Below, in pieces: positions 1 through 10,175 of a stretch of DNA of 36,685 nt; the stretch's first letter is position 1; each line of letters begins with the position of its first letter. The notes under the pieces were generated by a model that was given only the letters and a program-made list of their open reading frames with translations, searched no databases and had not been told where the DNA came from. The position numbers and the translations under genes were made by a program. Source of the stretch: Flavobacteriales bacterium (GTDB lineage: Bacteria; Bacteroidota; Bacteroidia; NS11-12g; UBA955); NCBI GenBank assembly GCA_002737625.1, contig NSIB01000012.1:1-36685 (forward strand), in the 5' to 3' direction.

Positions 1-1197
1 TTGGTATTGGTTCTTGAGGCAATGGAGAGGCAGGGTGTGAAAGTGGATATTGATTTCTTGAAGGAGTATAGCAATCAATTGTTAGGTCAGGTGAGAACGG
101 TTCAGGCTGCCATTTTTTCGGATGCGGGAGGTGTGTTTAACATCGCATCGGCGCAGCAAGTGGGGAAAATATTGTTTGAGCAATTGAAGTTGTCGGACAA
201 ACCCAAGAAAACCAAAACAGGCCAGTATCAAACAGATGAGGAAACACTGAATTCGTTGTTGGGCAAGCACCCTATCGTGCAGAATATTATGGATTTTAGG
301 GCATTGCAGAAATTGAAAAGCACTTATGTTGATGCATTGCCTTTGTTGGTTGATGTCAATACGGGTCGGGTTCATACGCATTTTAATCAGGCCGTTGCTG
401 CAACAGGTCGTTTGAGTAGCCAGAACCCCAATTTGCAGAACATTCCCATCCGCACAGAGTTGGGCAGGGAAATTCGGAAGGCATTTGTTTCTAAAGGTGC
501 GGATACGACATTGTTAAGTTTGGATTATTCGCAGATCGAATTGCGGATTATTGCTCACATTAGTGGCGATCCGGGCATGCAGGAAGCTTTTCAGCAGGGG
601 ATCGACATTCACACGGCTACGGCAGCGAAAGTGTGGGGTGTTGCGATAGACGATGTAGACAAGGAAATGCGGAGGAAGGCGAAAACAGTGAACTTCGGAA
701 TCATATATGGTATTTCGGCGTTTGGATTGAGTCAGCGTGTGGGTATCAGTCGTGGCGAGGCAAAAGAAATCATCGAAAATTATTTCAAGCAGTTTGGTGG
801 CATTAAGAGATACATGGATGAAACGGTGAATAAGGCGCGGGAAAATGGCTACGTGGAGACCATTTTGGGACGCCGGCGATACATGAGAGATATCAATTCA
901 GCCAATGCTGTAATGCGTGGTTTTTCCGAGCGAAATGCGATCAATGCGCCGATTCAGGGAAGTGCGGCAGATATGATTAAAGTGGCGATGATTCACATTC
1001 ACAATTGGTTGAATGACGAGAAATTAAAGACGCGAATGATTTTGCAAGTGCATGATGAGTTGCTGTTTGATGTCCCAAACGATGAGTTGGACTTGGTTGA
1101 GGCGAAAATCAAATATTTGATGGAAAATTCTATGCCGTTGAGTATTCCAGTGGTGGTTGAATCAGGGACCGGAAACAATTGGCTAGAAGCGCATTAA
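1..1197 (+). CDS. polA: DNA polymerase I, C-terminal polymerase domain (5' truncated by window edge)
   Basis: Family A polymerase motifs: TGRLSSQNPNLQNIP, LSLDYSQIELRI, RRKAKTVNFGIIYGIS, QVHDELLFDVP. ORF is open at position 1. Confidence 0.97.
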   Translation: MVLVLEAMERQGVKVDIDFLKEYSNQLLGQVRTVQAAIFSDAGGVFNIASAQQVGKILFEQLKLSDKPKKTKTGQYQTDEETLNSLLGKHPIVQNIMDFRALQKLKSTYVDALPLLVDVNTGRVHTHFNQAVAATGRLSSQNPNLQNIPIRTELGREIRKAFVSKGADTTLLSLDYSQIELRIIAHISGDPGMQEAFQQGIDIHTATAAKVWGVAIDDVDKEMRRKAKTVNFGIIYGISAFGLSQRVGISRGEAKEIIENYFKQFGGIKRYMDETVNKARENGYVETILGRRRYMRDINSANAVMRGFSERNAINAPIQGSAADMIKVAMIHIHNWLNDEKLKTRMILQVHDELLFDVPNDELDLVEAKIKYLMENSMPLSIPVVVESGTGNNWLEAH

Positions 1198-1203
1198 ACC
1201 GGA

Positions 1204-3297
1204 TTAATTATAGAACTTCCAGTTCAAGCCGAAGCGAATTCTATAGGGCTGAATGGGGTAACCGGCCACGTATTGGTAGTGGGTATTAAAACCTGGAATT
1301 ACAAAAATCTCATTGATGTGTTCTGCTTTGAGAAAGATATCTACGGTCTGTACCTTGGCCACTGCATACAAATCCAATTCAAAGTAATTGCCGAGGTTGG
1401 TGAGGTTGCTATGAACAATAAATGAACCCGCGTCGGGTCTGTAAGTGGTATTCTGAAATTTTGAAGTGTATTGGATGTTTGTCCCTAAGGTCAGAATCAT
1501 GGCTTTTTTAAATGCGGGCATGCGATATTCTAGGCTGGTGGTGGTCCGCAACACGGGCTGACCCATGTTAAAAATCGTAGGTGATAAAGAAGAATTGAAC
1601 TTTTTGAAGTTTGCGGTTTGATTAAAATAAAGTCGCTTTCCACGCACCATGAAATTTACTTCTACCTGTTTGTAAGCTTGAGAGGCAAATTGCGTAAAGG
1701 GAAGAGAATCAATAGATAATGTTGGGTTGGTCCAGTTGCCAATTCTAATAATGGAGAAGATTCCGAGACTTCGTTTTCGCGAAGAGTCTGTTTGATTACG
1801 AAAAATAAATCTACCTGCGATATGCTTATCCCCGGTTAGTTGAAATTTGTTGTTGTATATGAAATGGTTAGCATAGAAATTCTGTTGGAATAATGACACT
1901 GGCATCGTCTTGTCCAGACCTTCTACACTGATTAGGAAATGCTGGTAATCCTTGTGATTGAATTGATAGGATTTTTGCAGAATATTTAGACTTCCAGTGA
2001 ATTGATGCGAATTTTTGGCATAACCAGAATACATATAAGCTGTACTGAATTGCAAGGACGGAAGTCTTAGGATTTTAAGGGTTCCATCCATTTGGAGTCC
2101 GGAAGATTGGTATTTCAATGATTTTTGTTGCTGGGTAAATTGCAACAAGTTTGAAAGGTATGTGGAAGTTTGAAATATATGTTGAGCATGAAATTGAAGG
2201 CCAAACGGGAAATAGGAATCTTGGAACGACTTCTTAAGGCCCACAGAATGCGTGAGCATTTGCCAAACGTTACTATCATTGGTTTTTAAAGCGGTTCCGA
2301 AATAGTTTTTGCCGTAAAACGAAGTATCTCTTTTGCTGTCTTTAAACTGATAAGCCGTTTTTTCCCAAGACACCGCTTGGGTAATATAAAGTCTACTATT
2401 AATCTGATATTGTTGGTGTAATTGATGGTTGTGACTTGAAAAGAGTGATTTTGCCGTGGATAATCTGGGGTTATAATTGCCAAGCGGACGTGTTTGAAAT
2501 TTACTGGAATCAACGGGGATGAAAAAATCTGTCTCTGAAGCCAATCCACCATTTTCTTGTCGGTTACCCCGCTCCCATCCCAAATAAACCACCTGCTTAT
2601 ATTTGCCGTTTTTGGAAATGGAAAGTTGGTTGATATGGATATTTCTATGTGTGTTGTTTTGCAATGACCCTACATATTGCTCTTGACTGGTTACACTTTT
2701 GTAGTCCAGAGTAATATTGTTTCTAGCTCCGAAATTCTGGGTATGTAAAGCATTGATTGCAATCGTTTTTCCGGGCCCTTGGAGGTAATTGAATTTTGTA
2801 AAAGGAGCGAAAGCGCGGTATAATGTTAATGATTGATTATTATCGAATGGCGATAGACCAATTTGTAAGGGATTGAATGCGTGGATTACATTTTGGGTTT
2901 TAAAACCAGCTTCATTTTTGGGCTGATTCGAAGCGTTTTCGAATCCTATATAGGTTGGGCTGCCTGGTTCACCCAGATTGAATTGCTGCAGATTATTTCT
3001 ATAATTGTTTACATCTACCTGCGTTGAGTCCATTTGCGCTGTTGGATAGAGTAACGTATCTCGTTTGTTTTTTGAAGGTGAGGTGTGATAGTATGATTGA
3101 CCGGTTTCAAAAAAATCTATTGCCAAATAGGGTTCAATTTTTAGCAATGTGCTTTTTGATGCAGTATCTTTGATTATTTTCGTTGTGTCTGCAGTAGCAT
3201 TTTTTGGACTTTGCATTTCGATGGCTTGTCCGAACAAATCAGATCCAGATAAAATGAGATAAGCAATGGTAAATATGATGAGGAGTTGCTTTTTCAA
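1204..3297 (-). CDS. Putative outer-membrane porin (Bacteroidetes Porin_10-like)
   Basis: 697 aa, N-terminal signal peptide (MKKQLLIIFTIAYLILSGSDLFGQ), beta-strand-rich aromatic C-terminus. Start codon appears to be TTG, with no in-frame ATG before an upstream stop. Confidence 0.75.
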   Translation of the reverse strand: MKKQLLIIFTIAYLILSGSDLFGQAIEMQSPKNATADTTKIIKDTASKSTLLKIEPYLAIDFFETGQSYYHTSPSKNKRDTLLYPTAQMDSTQVDVNNYRNNLQQFNLGEPGSPTYIGFENASNQPKNEAGFKTQNVIHAFNPLQIGLSPFDNNQSLTLYRAFAPFTKFNYLQGPGKTIAINALHTQNFGARNNITLDYKSVTSQEQYVGSLQNNTHRNIHINQLSISKNGKYKQVVYLGWERGNRQENGGLASETDFFIPVDSSKFQTRPLGNYNPRLSTAKSLFSSHNHQLHQQYQINSRLYITQAVSWEKTAYQFKDSKRDTSFYGKNYFGTALKTNDSNVWQMLTHSVGLKKSFQDSYFPFGLQFHAQHIFQTSTYLSNLLQFTQQQKSLKYQSSGLQMDGTLKILRLPSLQFSTAYMYSGYAKNSHQFTGSLNILQKSYQFNHKDYQHFLISVEGLDKTMPVSLFQQNFYANHFIYNNKFQLTGDKHIAGRFIFRNQTDSSRKRSLGIFSIIRIGNWTNPTLSIDSLPFTQFASQAYKQVEVNFMVRGKRLYFNQTANFKKFNSSLSPTIFNMGQPVLRTTTSLEYRMPAFKKAMILTLGTNIQYTSKFQNTTYRPDAGSFIVHSNLTNLGNYFELDLYAVAKVQTVDIFLKAEHINEIFVIPGFNTHYQYVAGYPIQPYRIRFGLNWKFYN

Positions 3298-3360
3298 TGG
3301 GCCTAAATGTTAACGCAAATTTGCGAATAAAAATTGAACTTAACTCAAAGGGAAAAATAG

Positions 3361-3861
3361 ATGTACACGGGAACATTGATTTTGGCGACATCTTGGATTG
3401 ATCCCGAGTTTTTATGGCTGTTCGGCGTTTTTTTGATGTGCTTTGTGAAGTACGCGGTAGCTGCTGGGATGGCGATTGCACATTTTGAAAATCCCATTTG
3501 GGGTTATGTGATTACAACGATTGGGGGAATCGCTGCTGCGTTTTTTTGGATTTTTTTTGGCAATTGGGCGCAATCAAAAATCGTTCAGTATCATTTATGG
3601 GTTAAACGCAAAAATGGAAAAACAACATTAGATCACCCAAAACGGTTTAGCAAGAAGAATCGGTGGTTGGTGAAAATTAAAAAAAATGGGGGATTGCCTA
3701 TTTTGTGTTTTATTTCCCCTATTTCGATTGGTGTGGCTCCAGGCTGTTTGATTGCTGTTGGTTTGGAATCGGACCGTTTCAAAATTTGGCTTTATATGTC
3801 GGTCTCAATCGCGTTTTGGGGCCTAATTATATTTGGAAGCAAGTGGTTGTTGGTTGCCTAG
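3361..3861 (+). CDS. Small integral membrane protein, function unknown
   Basis: 166 aa with several hydrophobic segments and a basic cytoplasmic-like loop (KRKNGKTTLDHPKRFSKKNRW). Confidence 0.7.
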   Translation: MYTGTLILATSWIDPEFLWLFGVFLMCFVKYAVAAGMAIAHFENPIWGYVITTIGGIAAAFFWIFFGNWAQSKIVQYHLWVKRKNGKTTLDHPKRFSKKNRWLVKIKKNGGLPILCFISPISIGVAPGCLIAVGLESDRFKIWLYMSVSIAFWGLIIFGSKWLLVA

Positions 3862-3959
3862 TACATCGGGTGGAAAACGTAATATAACTGCCAATTGAAG
3901 TTGGATTTAGGTGAAATCTTTTTCTGTTTCCCCAAATAGTAAGTAAATTGTGCCTTCAT

Positions 3960-6008
3960 ATGCGTAAATCTCAGATTTTCACTTTGTTTTTGGGTTTGAT
4001 GGTTGTCTTTTCTGCCTGTAGAAGAGAGCCTTTGTCATGGGACAATCGAGTGGCTGCACCCTTGTTTAAATCCACGTTAAGCCTAGGTCAGATCGATTCA
4101 AAATATTTGGATCATACGGCTGCTGATAGCAGTTATAAGTTGAAATATGAGAATTTGGTTTACACGTATCGAATGGCCAATATTAGAGCGTATGACACTG
4201 GACTAACCGCCTCTTTTACATTGAAGCGTTTAAAATTAACGGATCGCTCCATTATTCAGAAGATCACTTTGGGCCAGATCAACCCTTTATTTAAACTGCT
4301 CGACGGTCAGACTGCCAATATTCCTGAGCAGAACCAGGGCAACTTAACGCCGGTGGATATCGATGCGAGTGCCTTTTTTGAGACAGCAACCCTAGACAGT
4401 GGATTTTTAGATATCAGTATCTCGAACAATTTGCCGGTGAAGGTAAAGTTGGTGATTTTCGAATTGACCAATGCGGGGGATAATTCTCAGGTGGCGTATG
4501 ATTCTTTTACCAATATTCCAATGGGTGGCAAGGTTACCAAGCGCATCGATTTAAAGGATAAAACAGTGACTAAGACCTTAAAGGGCAGTATCAAACAGTT
4601 GCTTACCGAGGCAAGTAGTGGCCCCGTTTTGATTGATGCTAGCAAGGGGGTTGACCTAGAATTGACGGTTTCTAGATTGCATCCAAGGTATGCGGTTGCG
4701 GCGTTCCCAACGCAGAATGTGATCGATCAAAACGAGGGTTTGACGGTTTTTATGGGTGGAGCAGAAGTGAAGTATTTCAAGGCCAAGGCGGGTCATTTGA
4801 AAATCCATTTGGCGAGTACAATTCAGGAAGACATGACGATGTTGTTTGAGATTCCTAGTGCAACCAAGGGGGGCAAGGTGCTTTCATCGGTAGTGAAGTT
4901 GCCAGCGGCACAGCCGAACGGAGTAAGTACGAGGGATGAGTTTTTTGATTTGACGGATTACCTGATTGATTTTAGGGGCAAGAATCCAGATGTGAAGGAC
5001 ACGGTGAATACTTTTCACCAGATATTGGTGGTTCGATTGGATAGTTCGGGCAGAAAAGTTGCGATTGGCTTGAGGGATAGTATCCGCATCGATTATCGTA
5101 TGGAATCATTGATTCCCGATTATGCGATTGGTTATATGGGACAGAGTTTGAATCAGAGCGGGGATCAGAAGGCACCGTTTGATTTGTTCAAGGGGTTGAA
5201 TGGGGATTTGAAATTCAAGGATTTTAAGGTGAGTTTGATTGTTAGAAATAGCATTGGCACGGAGGGAAGGATTAAAATTCGTTCTTTGGCTGGCGAAAAT
5301 GTGTTTACGAAGAATTCGGTGAAGTTGAGTGCGATGCCCTTGAATAACGACATACTAATTTCAGCGCCGCCGTTTAAAAGAGATGCTTTTGTGGAATCGG
5401 AGATTGTGCTTGATGGGACCAATTCGAACATCAAATCGTTTATTGAGAACTTGCCGCAGATGTTGGATTATAATTTGGATATGGAGACCAATCCCAATGG
5501 GAATGTGAATTTATACAAGGATTTTGTGTTCGACAATAGTAAGGTGGATGTGATTATGAAAGTGGAGTTTCCGGCGGAGTTTTCTTTGAATCAATTTGTA
5601 TTGAGGGATACTCAAAGTTTGGACTGGACGGCAATTGGTGGATTGGATAGAATCAAATCGGCAAAAATGGAGGTAAGGATCAAAAATTCATTTCCCTTGG
5701 GAGCCAAGCTTCAGTTGATGTTGTTGGATGAAAAAGAGCAGGGAATTGCGAGCTTAGATATTGACCCAACGGATAATGTGATTGAGCCAGGGGTTGTTGA
5801 CGCCAATGGGTATCCTACCGCGCCAACAGAAACCGTTTTTTCAATTGGCATTGGTCGGGATAAGGTGGATGCTTTGAAAAAGGCGAAGTTTATCGCGATA
5901 ACTACCACTTTAACGGGCGATGGGAAGATGCAAAAGCTATACGACAATAGCACGATTAGCATTTCAACGACGGTGGATTTTGAATACGAGGTGAGGTATG
6001 GCAAATAG
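3960..6008 (+). CDS. Hypothetical lipoprotein (Bacteroidota)
   Basis: Start moved to ATG 3960 (MRKSQIFTLFLGLMVVFSAC: signal peptide plus lipobox). Track start at 3948 is TTG. Long beta-rich ectodomain. Confidence 0.75.
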   Translation: MRKSQIFTLFLGLMVVFSACRREPLSWDNRVAAPLFKSTLSLGQIDSKYLDHTAADSSYKLKYENLVYTYRMANIRAYDTGLTASFTLKRLKLTDRSIIQKITLGQINPLFKLLDGQTANIPEQNQGNLTPVDIDASAFFETATLDSGFLDISISNNLPVKVKLVIFELTNAGDNSQVAYDSFTNIPMGGKVTKRIDLKDKTVTKTLKGSIKQLLTEASSGPVLIDASKGVDLELTVSRLHPRYAVAAFPTQNVIDQNEGLTVFMGGAEVKYFKAKAGHLKIHLASTIQEDMTMLFEIPSATKGGKVLSSVVKLPAAQPNGVSTRDEFFDLTDYLIDFRGKNPDVKDTVNTFHQILVVRLDSSGRKVAIGLRDSIRIDYRMESLIPDYAIGYMGQSLNQSGDQKAPFDLFKGLNGDLKFKDFKVSLIVRNSIGTEGRIKIRSLAGENVFTKNSVKLSAMPLNNDILISAPPFKRDAFVESEIVLDGTNSNIKSFIENLPQMLDYNLDMETNPNGNVNLYKDFVFDNSKVDVIMKVEFPAEFSLNQFVLRDTQSLDWTAIGGLDRIKSAKMEVRIKNSFPLGAKLQLMLLDEKEQGIASLDIDPTDNVIEPGVVDANGYPTAPTETVFSIGIGRDKVDALKKAKFIAITTTLTGDGKMQKLYDNSTISISTTVDFEYEVRYGK

Positions 6009-7476
6009 GATTTCGGGATACAAATATTTGTTGTATTTCTGTTTGATGTTTGGCAATTTGGCCAAGGCTTCAGTGGATTCAGCGCAGGTTTTTAGGGGTT
6101 TACCTTTGGTTGATACAAAGACCCATATTTCTCATTTGGCGCCATCCCTTCCTCCTGCTAAAGCATCGCTGTATGAGGATTTGTTTCGATATCAATTGAT
6201 TACAGGGTCTAACGTGCTGCCCTTTTCATTCATGGGAAAGATGGCATTTGGCGGGTATATTTCACCCCAAGCTACCATGGGTGTTGAAACGCGTCTGAAA
6301 TCACAAAACAGGGCGGGTTATATGCAATCCATTGGGGCAGTTTTTTATCCTTTGAAACGTCGTTTCAAGTCGGAGCAATACGTTGCTGCCAATAACAAAG
6401 CGGAAGTTGTTTCCATTGGGATTCGAAACATTCAGATGGCGGGAGTAACATTCTCGGGCGACGCATATCGGTTGGTTTTCAGGGGAAATGGATATTACAA
6501 GGGCAAGACCTTGGACGTGGGGAGTAACAACTTTTTTGCTTTGGGAATGAATACGGTGGATTTTGGAATAGCTCTACCCCAATCTAAGAACATTGAGAAG
6601 TTTTATATTTCTTTAGCTCAGGTTACCCGTTACAATGTTTTAAAAACAGAAGATTTGAGTTTTTATACAAGTCCTATGGCGGATTCTGTGGTGTTAAATG
6701 GTCGTTATTATTCTCAATCAACTGCGGGATTATCTGGAGATCAAAAGGGTTTGGGTATAATGATGTCAATGGATAATAAGATGCGAGTGAAGTCGTCTGG
6801 GACAAGTCAGTGGGCTCAAGCGCCGATATATTATGGTTTGAGGGATTTGGGGGTTTTATTTTTACCAACCTTGTCCGTTGACAGTAGAGGCTATATTTGG
6901 GATGAAAACACAAGTGGATTGAAACCTGCAGGTGAATCCCCAATTAAGTCCGTTACAGTAACCCAAGCAGTGGTAAGTTCTCGTGAGTTGCAATTTGGAA
7001 ATTGGTTTACAAGTCAGAGAGATACGTTGAATGCAAGGTTGAAGGTGGTATCTCAAACGCGCTCTGGAACGGTAATATCGCCCTTTACTTTGTATGCGCA
7101 GAAGGAATTATTTTCTTACCGTCCTAGCAATCTATCGGAATCTAAAAAAGGATTGGGTACGGCCTATAATCATGCCATGGATGTGAATTTTACGTATTTG
7201 AATGTTCCTGGCTATGTTTTATCGACAACCCTGTCATGGGGCTCCTATTACCGTCCAAAAGGCGAGCAGAAATGGACATCGTTTTATTCGGAATATTACT
7301 TGGGCTTAGGCGGATTTGATACTTGGAATTTGGGTTATAAAGGGTTTTTGAAATCCAATATCATTGGCATCGGACAAACGAGTTTTATGCTTGATTTACG
7401 GGGCCTAGAAGCTTGGTTATTCCCCAAAAGACAGCATGGTGCTGGAATATCATTTGGTGTTCGTTGTAAATTATAA
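5998..7476 (+). CDS. Predicted outer-membrane beta-barrel/surface protein (DUF5723-like by appearance)
   Basis: 492 aa, signal peptide, glycine/aromatic beta-strand pattern. Overlaps the upstream lipoprotein by 11 nt. Confidence 0.6.
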   Translation: MANRISGYKYLLYFCLMFGNLAKASVDSAQVFRGLPLVDTKTHISHLAPSLPPAKASLYEDLFRYQLITGSNVLPFSFMGKMAFGGYISPQATMGVETRLKSQNRAGYMQSIGAVFYPLKRRFKSEQYVAANNKAEVVSIGIRNIQMAGVTFSGDAYRLVFRGNGYYKGKTLDVGSNNFFALGMNTVDFGIALPQSKNIEKFYISLAQVTRYNVLKTEDLSFYTSPMADSVVLNGRYYSQSTAGLSGDQKGLGIMMSMDNKMRVKSSGTSQWAQAPIYYGLRDLGVLFLPTLSVDSRGYIWDENTSGLKPAGESPIKSVTVTQAVVSSRELQFGNWFTSQRDTLNARLKVVSQTRSGTVISPFTLYAQKELFSYRPSNLSESKKGLGTAYNHAMDVNFTYLNVPGYVLSTTLSWGSYYRPKGEQKWTSFYSEYYLGLGGFDTWNLGYKGFLKSNIIGIGQTSFMLDLRGLEAWLFPKRQHGAGISFGVRCKL

Positions 7477-7478
7477 AC

Positions 7479-9170
7479 TTATTTTATAGCAAAGATGAAC
7501 CACTTCCCACTTTGGGTGAGGGGTTTGTGCGAGGCGGTTGGCACTGAGATGTTAGCGTATTCCTTGAACCATCTAGCGGTATCGTTCGTTACGATATAGC
7601 CCAATGTCCTTAAATGGCGATTTTCAGCGTTTTTGGGGCCTCTGCTATTCGGTGTTGAATCATTAGAACTGTTGTTATGCGAAGCGGCCGTGTTGGGAAA
7701 GAACTTGGCATTGCTGATGTCCTGTCTGATTTTACTATTGTAAATATCTTTTGCTAGGTCTGCTTGATAATCGGGTCCGAGTCGTACGCCTTTGGTTTGA
7801 AGGGCATAGAGTGCGGTATTTGGCGAAGGATCAAAGGCAACAAAAACTTCTTGATCTTGGGCGTTGTTGATTTTCAGCCAGCTGCCAAGAATTTCTAAAT
7901 CATGGATATCGGTAATGACATTTTGCGCGTAATAATCGTTGGGTGTAAACCGGTGATGAAGCATTCTATTGGCATGACCAAAGCCCACAAAAGGGATGAT
8001 CCATAATCCTAACATACTGGCGATGGCGGGCAGTCCTTGGAGAAAGATTTGTCCGTTTAGGTATCGCTGTTGAAGGGAGAATATCGCAAAGAAAATAAAG
8101 GGCCAGGCCGATAAAAAGTAATAGTCGTGGTAGCGGAATTGCAGGTGAAAAAGGACGTAAAGCCCAGCAAAACCTAGGAAAAGCCAGACGCTAAGTTGTT
8201 CAAAAACGGATAGTGTTGTCCTATTTTTTATGATGGTATAAATCCAAACCAAAAGGATGCCGGTAATACACCAGGGTATGTATAGTGAATCGATCCAAGT
8301 GTTGAGGCTGTATTGGGTGACGGAGATGAATTCGGAGACGGAATGACTTGGGTTGATTTGCTGTAAAAAATGGGTATTGTAGGTCAGTTCTGTTAGCTGT
8401 TTTGCATAGTATACCCAAGCAATGATGGGCAGAATGGGTAGGATAAGTGTGAGGGGGTTGAATTTTGGGAAACTGATTCGGTCTTCGGTTTCATCTAGAA
8501 TTTGATAGGTGTTATCGGCGGTTTTGATGACGGATTGATTTTTTCTGCGCGACTCTGTAAAAAGGACAAGGCAAACGGCGATGTGAACAATCAGAAAGGA
8601 TACTTTGATGAGTCCGGTGAACGTGATTAAAACGAGATAGAGGATCCAATTTTTCTTGGTTTCGATGTTGTATTGCCATTGAATCCAGTGGTAGAGGGCG
8701 ATGATTGACAGCGACAGTGCGGCGGGGTCGGATAGAAAATTCCAGGTATAAAATACAAAGGTGGGAGACAGGTAATAGATGCCGAGCAGGGCCAATTTGC
8801 TAAGGGTACGGGTTATATGGAGTGATAAAATTCTCCATGCGGCCCACATTCCGTAGGTAACGAGGCTACCCATGAGCAGGCGATAGATGATGGGTTTGAA
8901 GCCAAAAATTTGATAAAGCAGGGCTGTGATATAGGGGAGGATTGGGAATTCCATGCCCGCGACGCCTTCGGCGGCGCGGTTTTCCATCACCCGGGGTTCA
9001 AAAAAATTCATCGATTCATGCCAGAAATTCCATGCAACACAAGCACGATCCGCTTGGGCCCCTTGGTGCATTCCAAAAACAGGCATATTGATAAAATCCA
9101 ACCAGCCCAAGCCGAGTTGAATGAGGATCCAAAAAATCCAGAAGGGGCGGTCGGGATGACGTTCTTGCAC
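7479..9170 (-). CDS. GT-C-fold membrane glycosyltransferase (GT39/ArnT-like)
   Basis: 563 aa, many TM helices, early acidic loop, EFPILPYITALLYQIFGF segment typical of the dolichyl/undecaprenyl-P-sugar mannosyltransferase family. Lies 3 nt from a GT2 gene. Confidence 0.75.
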   Translation of the reverse strand: MQERHPDRPFWIFWILIQLGLGWLDFINMPVFGMHQGAQADRACVAWNFWHESMNFFEPRVMENRAAEGVAGMEFPILPYITALLYQIFGFKPIIYRLLMGSLVTYGMWAAWRILSLHITRTLSKLALLGIYYLSPTFVFYTWNFLSDPAALSLSIIALYHWIQWQYNIETKKNWILYLVLITFTGLIKVSFLIVHIAVCLVLFTESRRKNQSVIKTADNTYQILDETEDRISFPKFNPLTLILPILPIIAWVYYAKQLTELTYNTHFLQQINPSHSVSEFISVTQYSLNTWIDSLYIPWCITGILLVWIYTIIKNRTTLSVFEQLSVWLFLGFAGLYVLFHLQFRYHDYYFLSAWPFIFFAIFSLQQRYLNGQIFLQGLPAIASMLGLWIIPFVGFGHANRMLHHRFTPNDYYAQNVITDIHDLEILGSWLKINNAQDQEVFVAFDPSPNTALYALQTKGVRLGPDYQADLAKDIYNSKIRQDISNAKFFPNTAASHNNSSNDSTPNSRGPKNAENRHLRTLGYIVTNDTARWFKEYANISVPTASHKPLTQSGKWFIFAIK

Positions 9171-9173
9171 TGT

Positions 9174-10124
9174 TTACGATTCGTTCAGGGTTTGAATGTT
9201 GCTATCCTTAACGATATAAGTAGGTCGATTTTTTACATTTTCACTCACCCGACCCAAGTATTCACCAAGAATCCCAATGCCCAACAATTGGACGCCGCCC
9301 AGAAAGAGGACAGATATATGCAATGATGTCCAGCCCACTTCGGTATAACCAAAGAACTTCTGATACAAACTGTATATGATGAGAATAAAGGCAATTCCCG
9401 AAACGGCAAAGCCCAACATCGTAGCCACTTTTAAAGGCCAATTGCTAAAGCCAGAAATGCCATCGGTGGCAAATCGCATCATTTTGCTATAGGTAAATTT
9501 GGTATTTCCGCCCATGCGTTCTTCACGGTCGTACTCAACAAAAGTTGAATTAAATCCTATCCAAGCAATCTGTCCGCGCAGATATTTATGCTGTTCGGGC
9601 ATGTTTAATAGCACTTTTTGCACTTTGCGATGAATCAATCTAAAATCACCCGTATCCAATGGAATTTCAATTTGGGTGATATTTGCCAAAAACCGGTAGA
9701 ACAATTTGGCTGTCAGTTTTTTAATGAATGATTCCCCTTTGCGTTTTTTGCGTTTGGCATAAACCACTTCGAAACCCTCTTTGGATTTTGTTAAAAGCGC
9801 TGGAATGAGTTCTGGCGGATCTTGTCCGTCGCCGTCCATGATCACAATTCTCTCACCCACAGCGTGCTCTAAACCAGCCGAAATAGCGATTTGATGTCCA
9901 AAGTTCCTCGAAAAATCGATGTATTTCACCGATGCGTTTTCTTCCGAAAGCCCCATGATGATTGGAAGACTGTTGTCTTTAGAACCATCGTTTACATAGA
10001 TGATTTCGTAATGGAGTTGCAGGGGTAACAGTGCCGCGATAATTCTGTTGTTCATGGGAACAAGATTCATTTCCTCATTGTAAATGGGAATGATAACAGA
10101 TAAATCTATTTTGGGCGCTGCCAT
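9174..10124 (-). CDS. Glycosyltransferase family 2, DPM1/GtrB-like polyprenyl-phosphate sugar synthase
   Basis: LSVIIPIYNEE, VNDGSKDNS, IVIMDGDGQDPPE, two C-terminal TM helices, YLGRVSENVKNRPTYIV tail. Confidence 0.9.
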   Translation of the reverse strand: MAAPKIDLSVIIPIYNEEMNLVPMNNRIIAALLPLQLHYEIIYVNDGSKDNSLPIIMGLSEENASVKYIDFSRNFGHQIAISAGLEHAVGERIVIMDGDGQDPPELIPALLTKSKEGFEVVYAKRKKRKGESFIKKLTAKLFYRFLANITQIEIPLDTGDFRLIHRKVQKVLLNMPEQHKYLRGQIAWIGFNSTFVEYDREERMGGNTKFTYSKMMRFATDGISGFSNWPLKVATMLGFAVSGIAFILIIYSLYQKFFGYTEVGWTSLHISVLFLGGVQLLGIGILGEYLGRVSENVKNRPTYIVKDSNIQTLNES

Positions 10125-10128
10125 TCAA

Positions 10129-10136
10129 CAAAAATA
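10129..10136 (-). promoter_or_regulatory. Candidate Bacteroidota -7 element TATTTTTG for the GT2 gene
   Basis: Exact TAnnTTTG on the minus strand, 4 nt before the ATG at 10124. Confidence 0.5.
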
Positions 10137-10151
10137 TGCAAATTGAATAAG

Positions 10152-10159
10152 TACCTTTG
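10152..10159 (+). promoter_or_regulatory. Candidate -7 element TACCTTTG for the thioredoxin gene
   Basis: Exact TAnnTTTG, 16 nt before ATG 10176. Confidence 0.5.
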
Positions 10160-10175
10160 TGATAAATTATAAAAC

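Noticed and set aside
8910-9326. 138-aa plus-strand ORF opposite the GT genes
   Set aside because: Antisense to well-supported GT2/GT-C coding sequence, no recognisable family.
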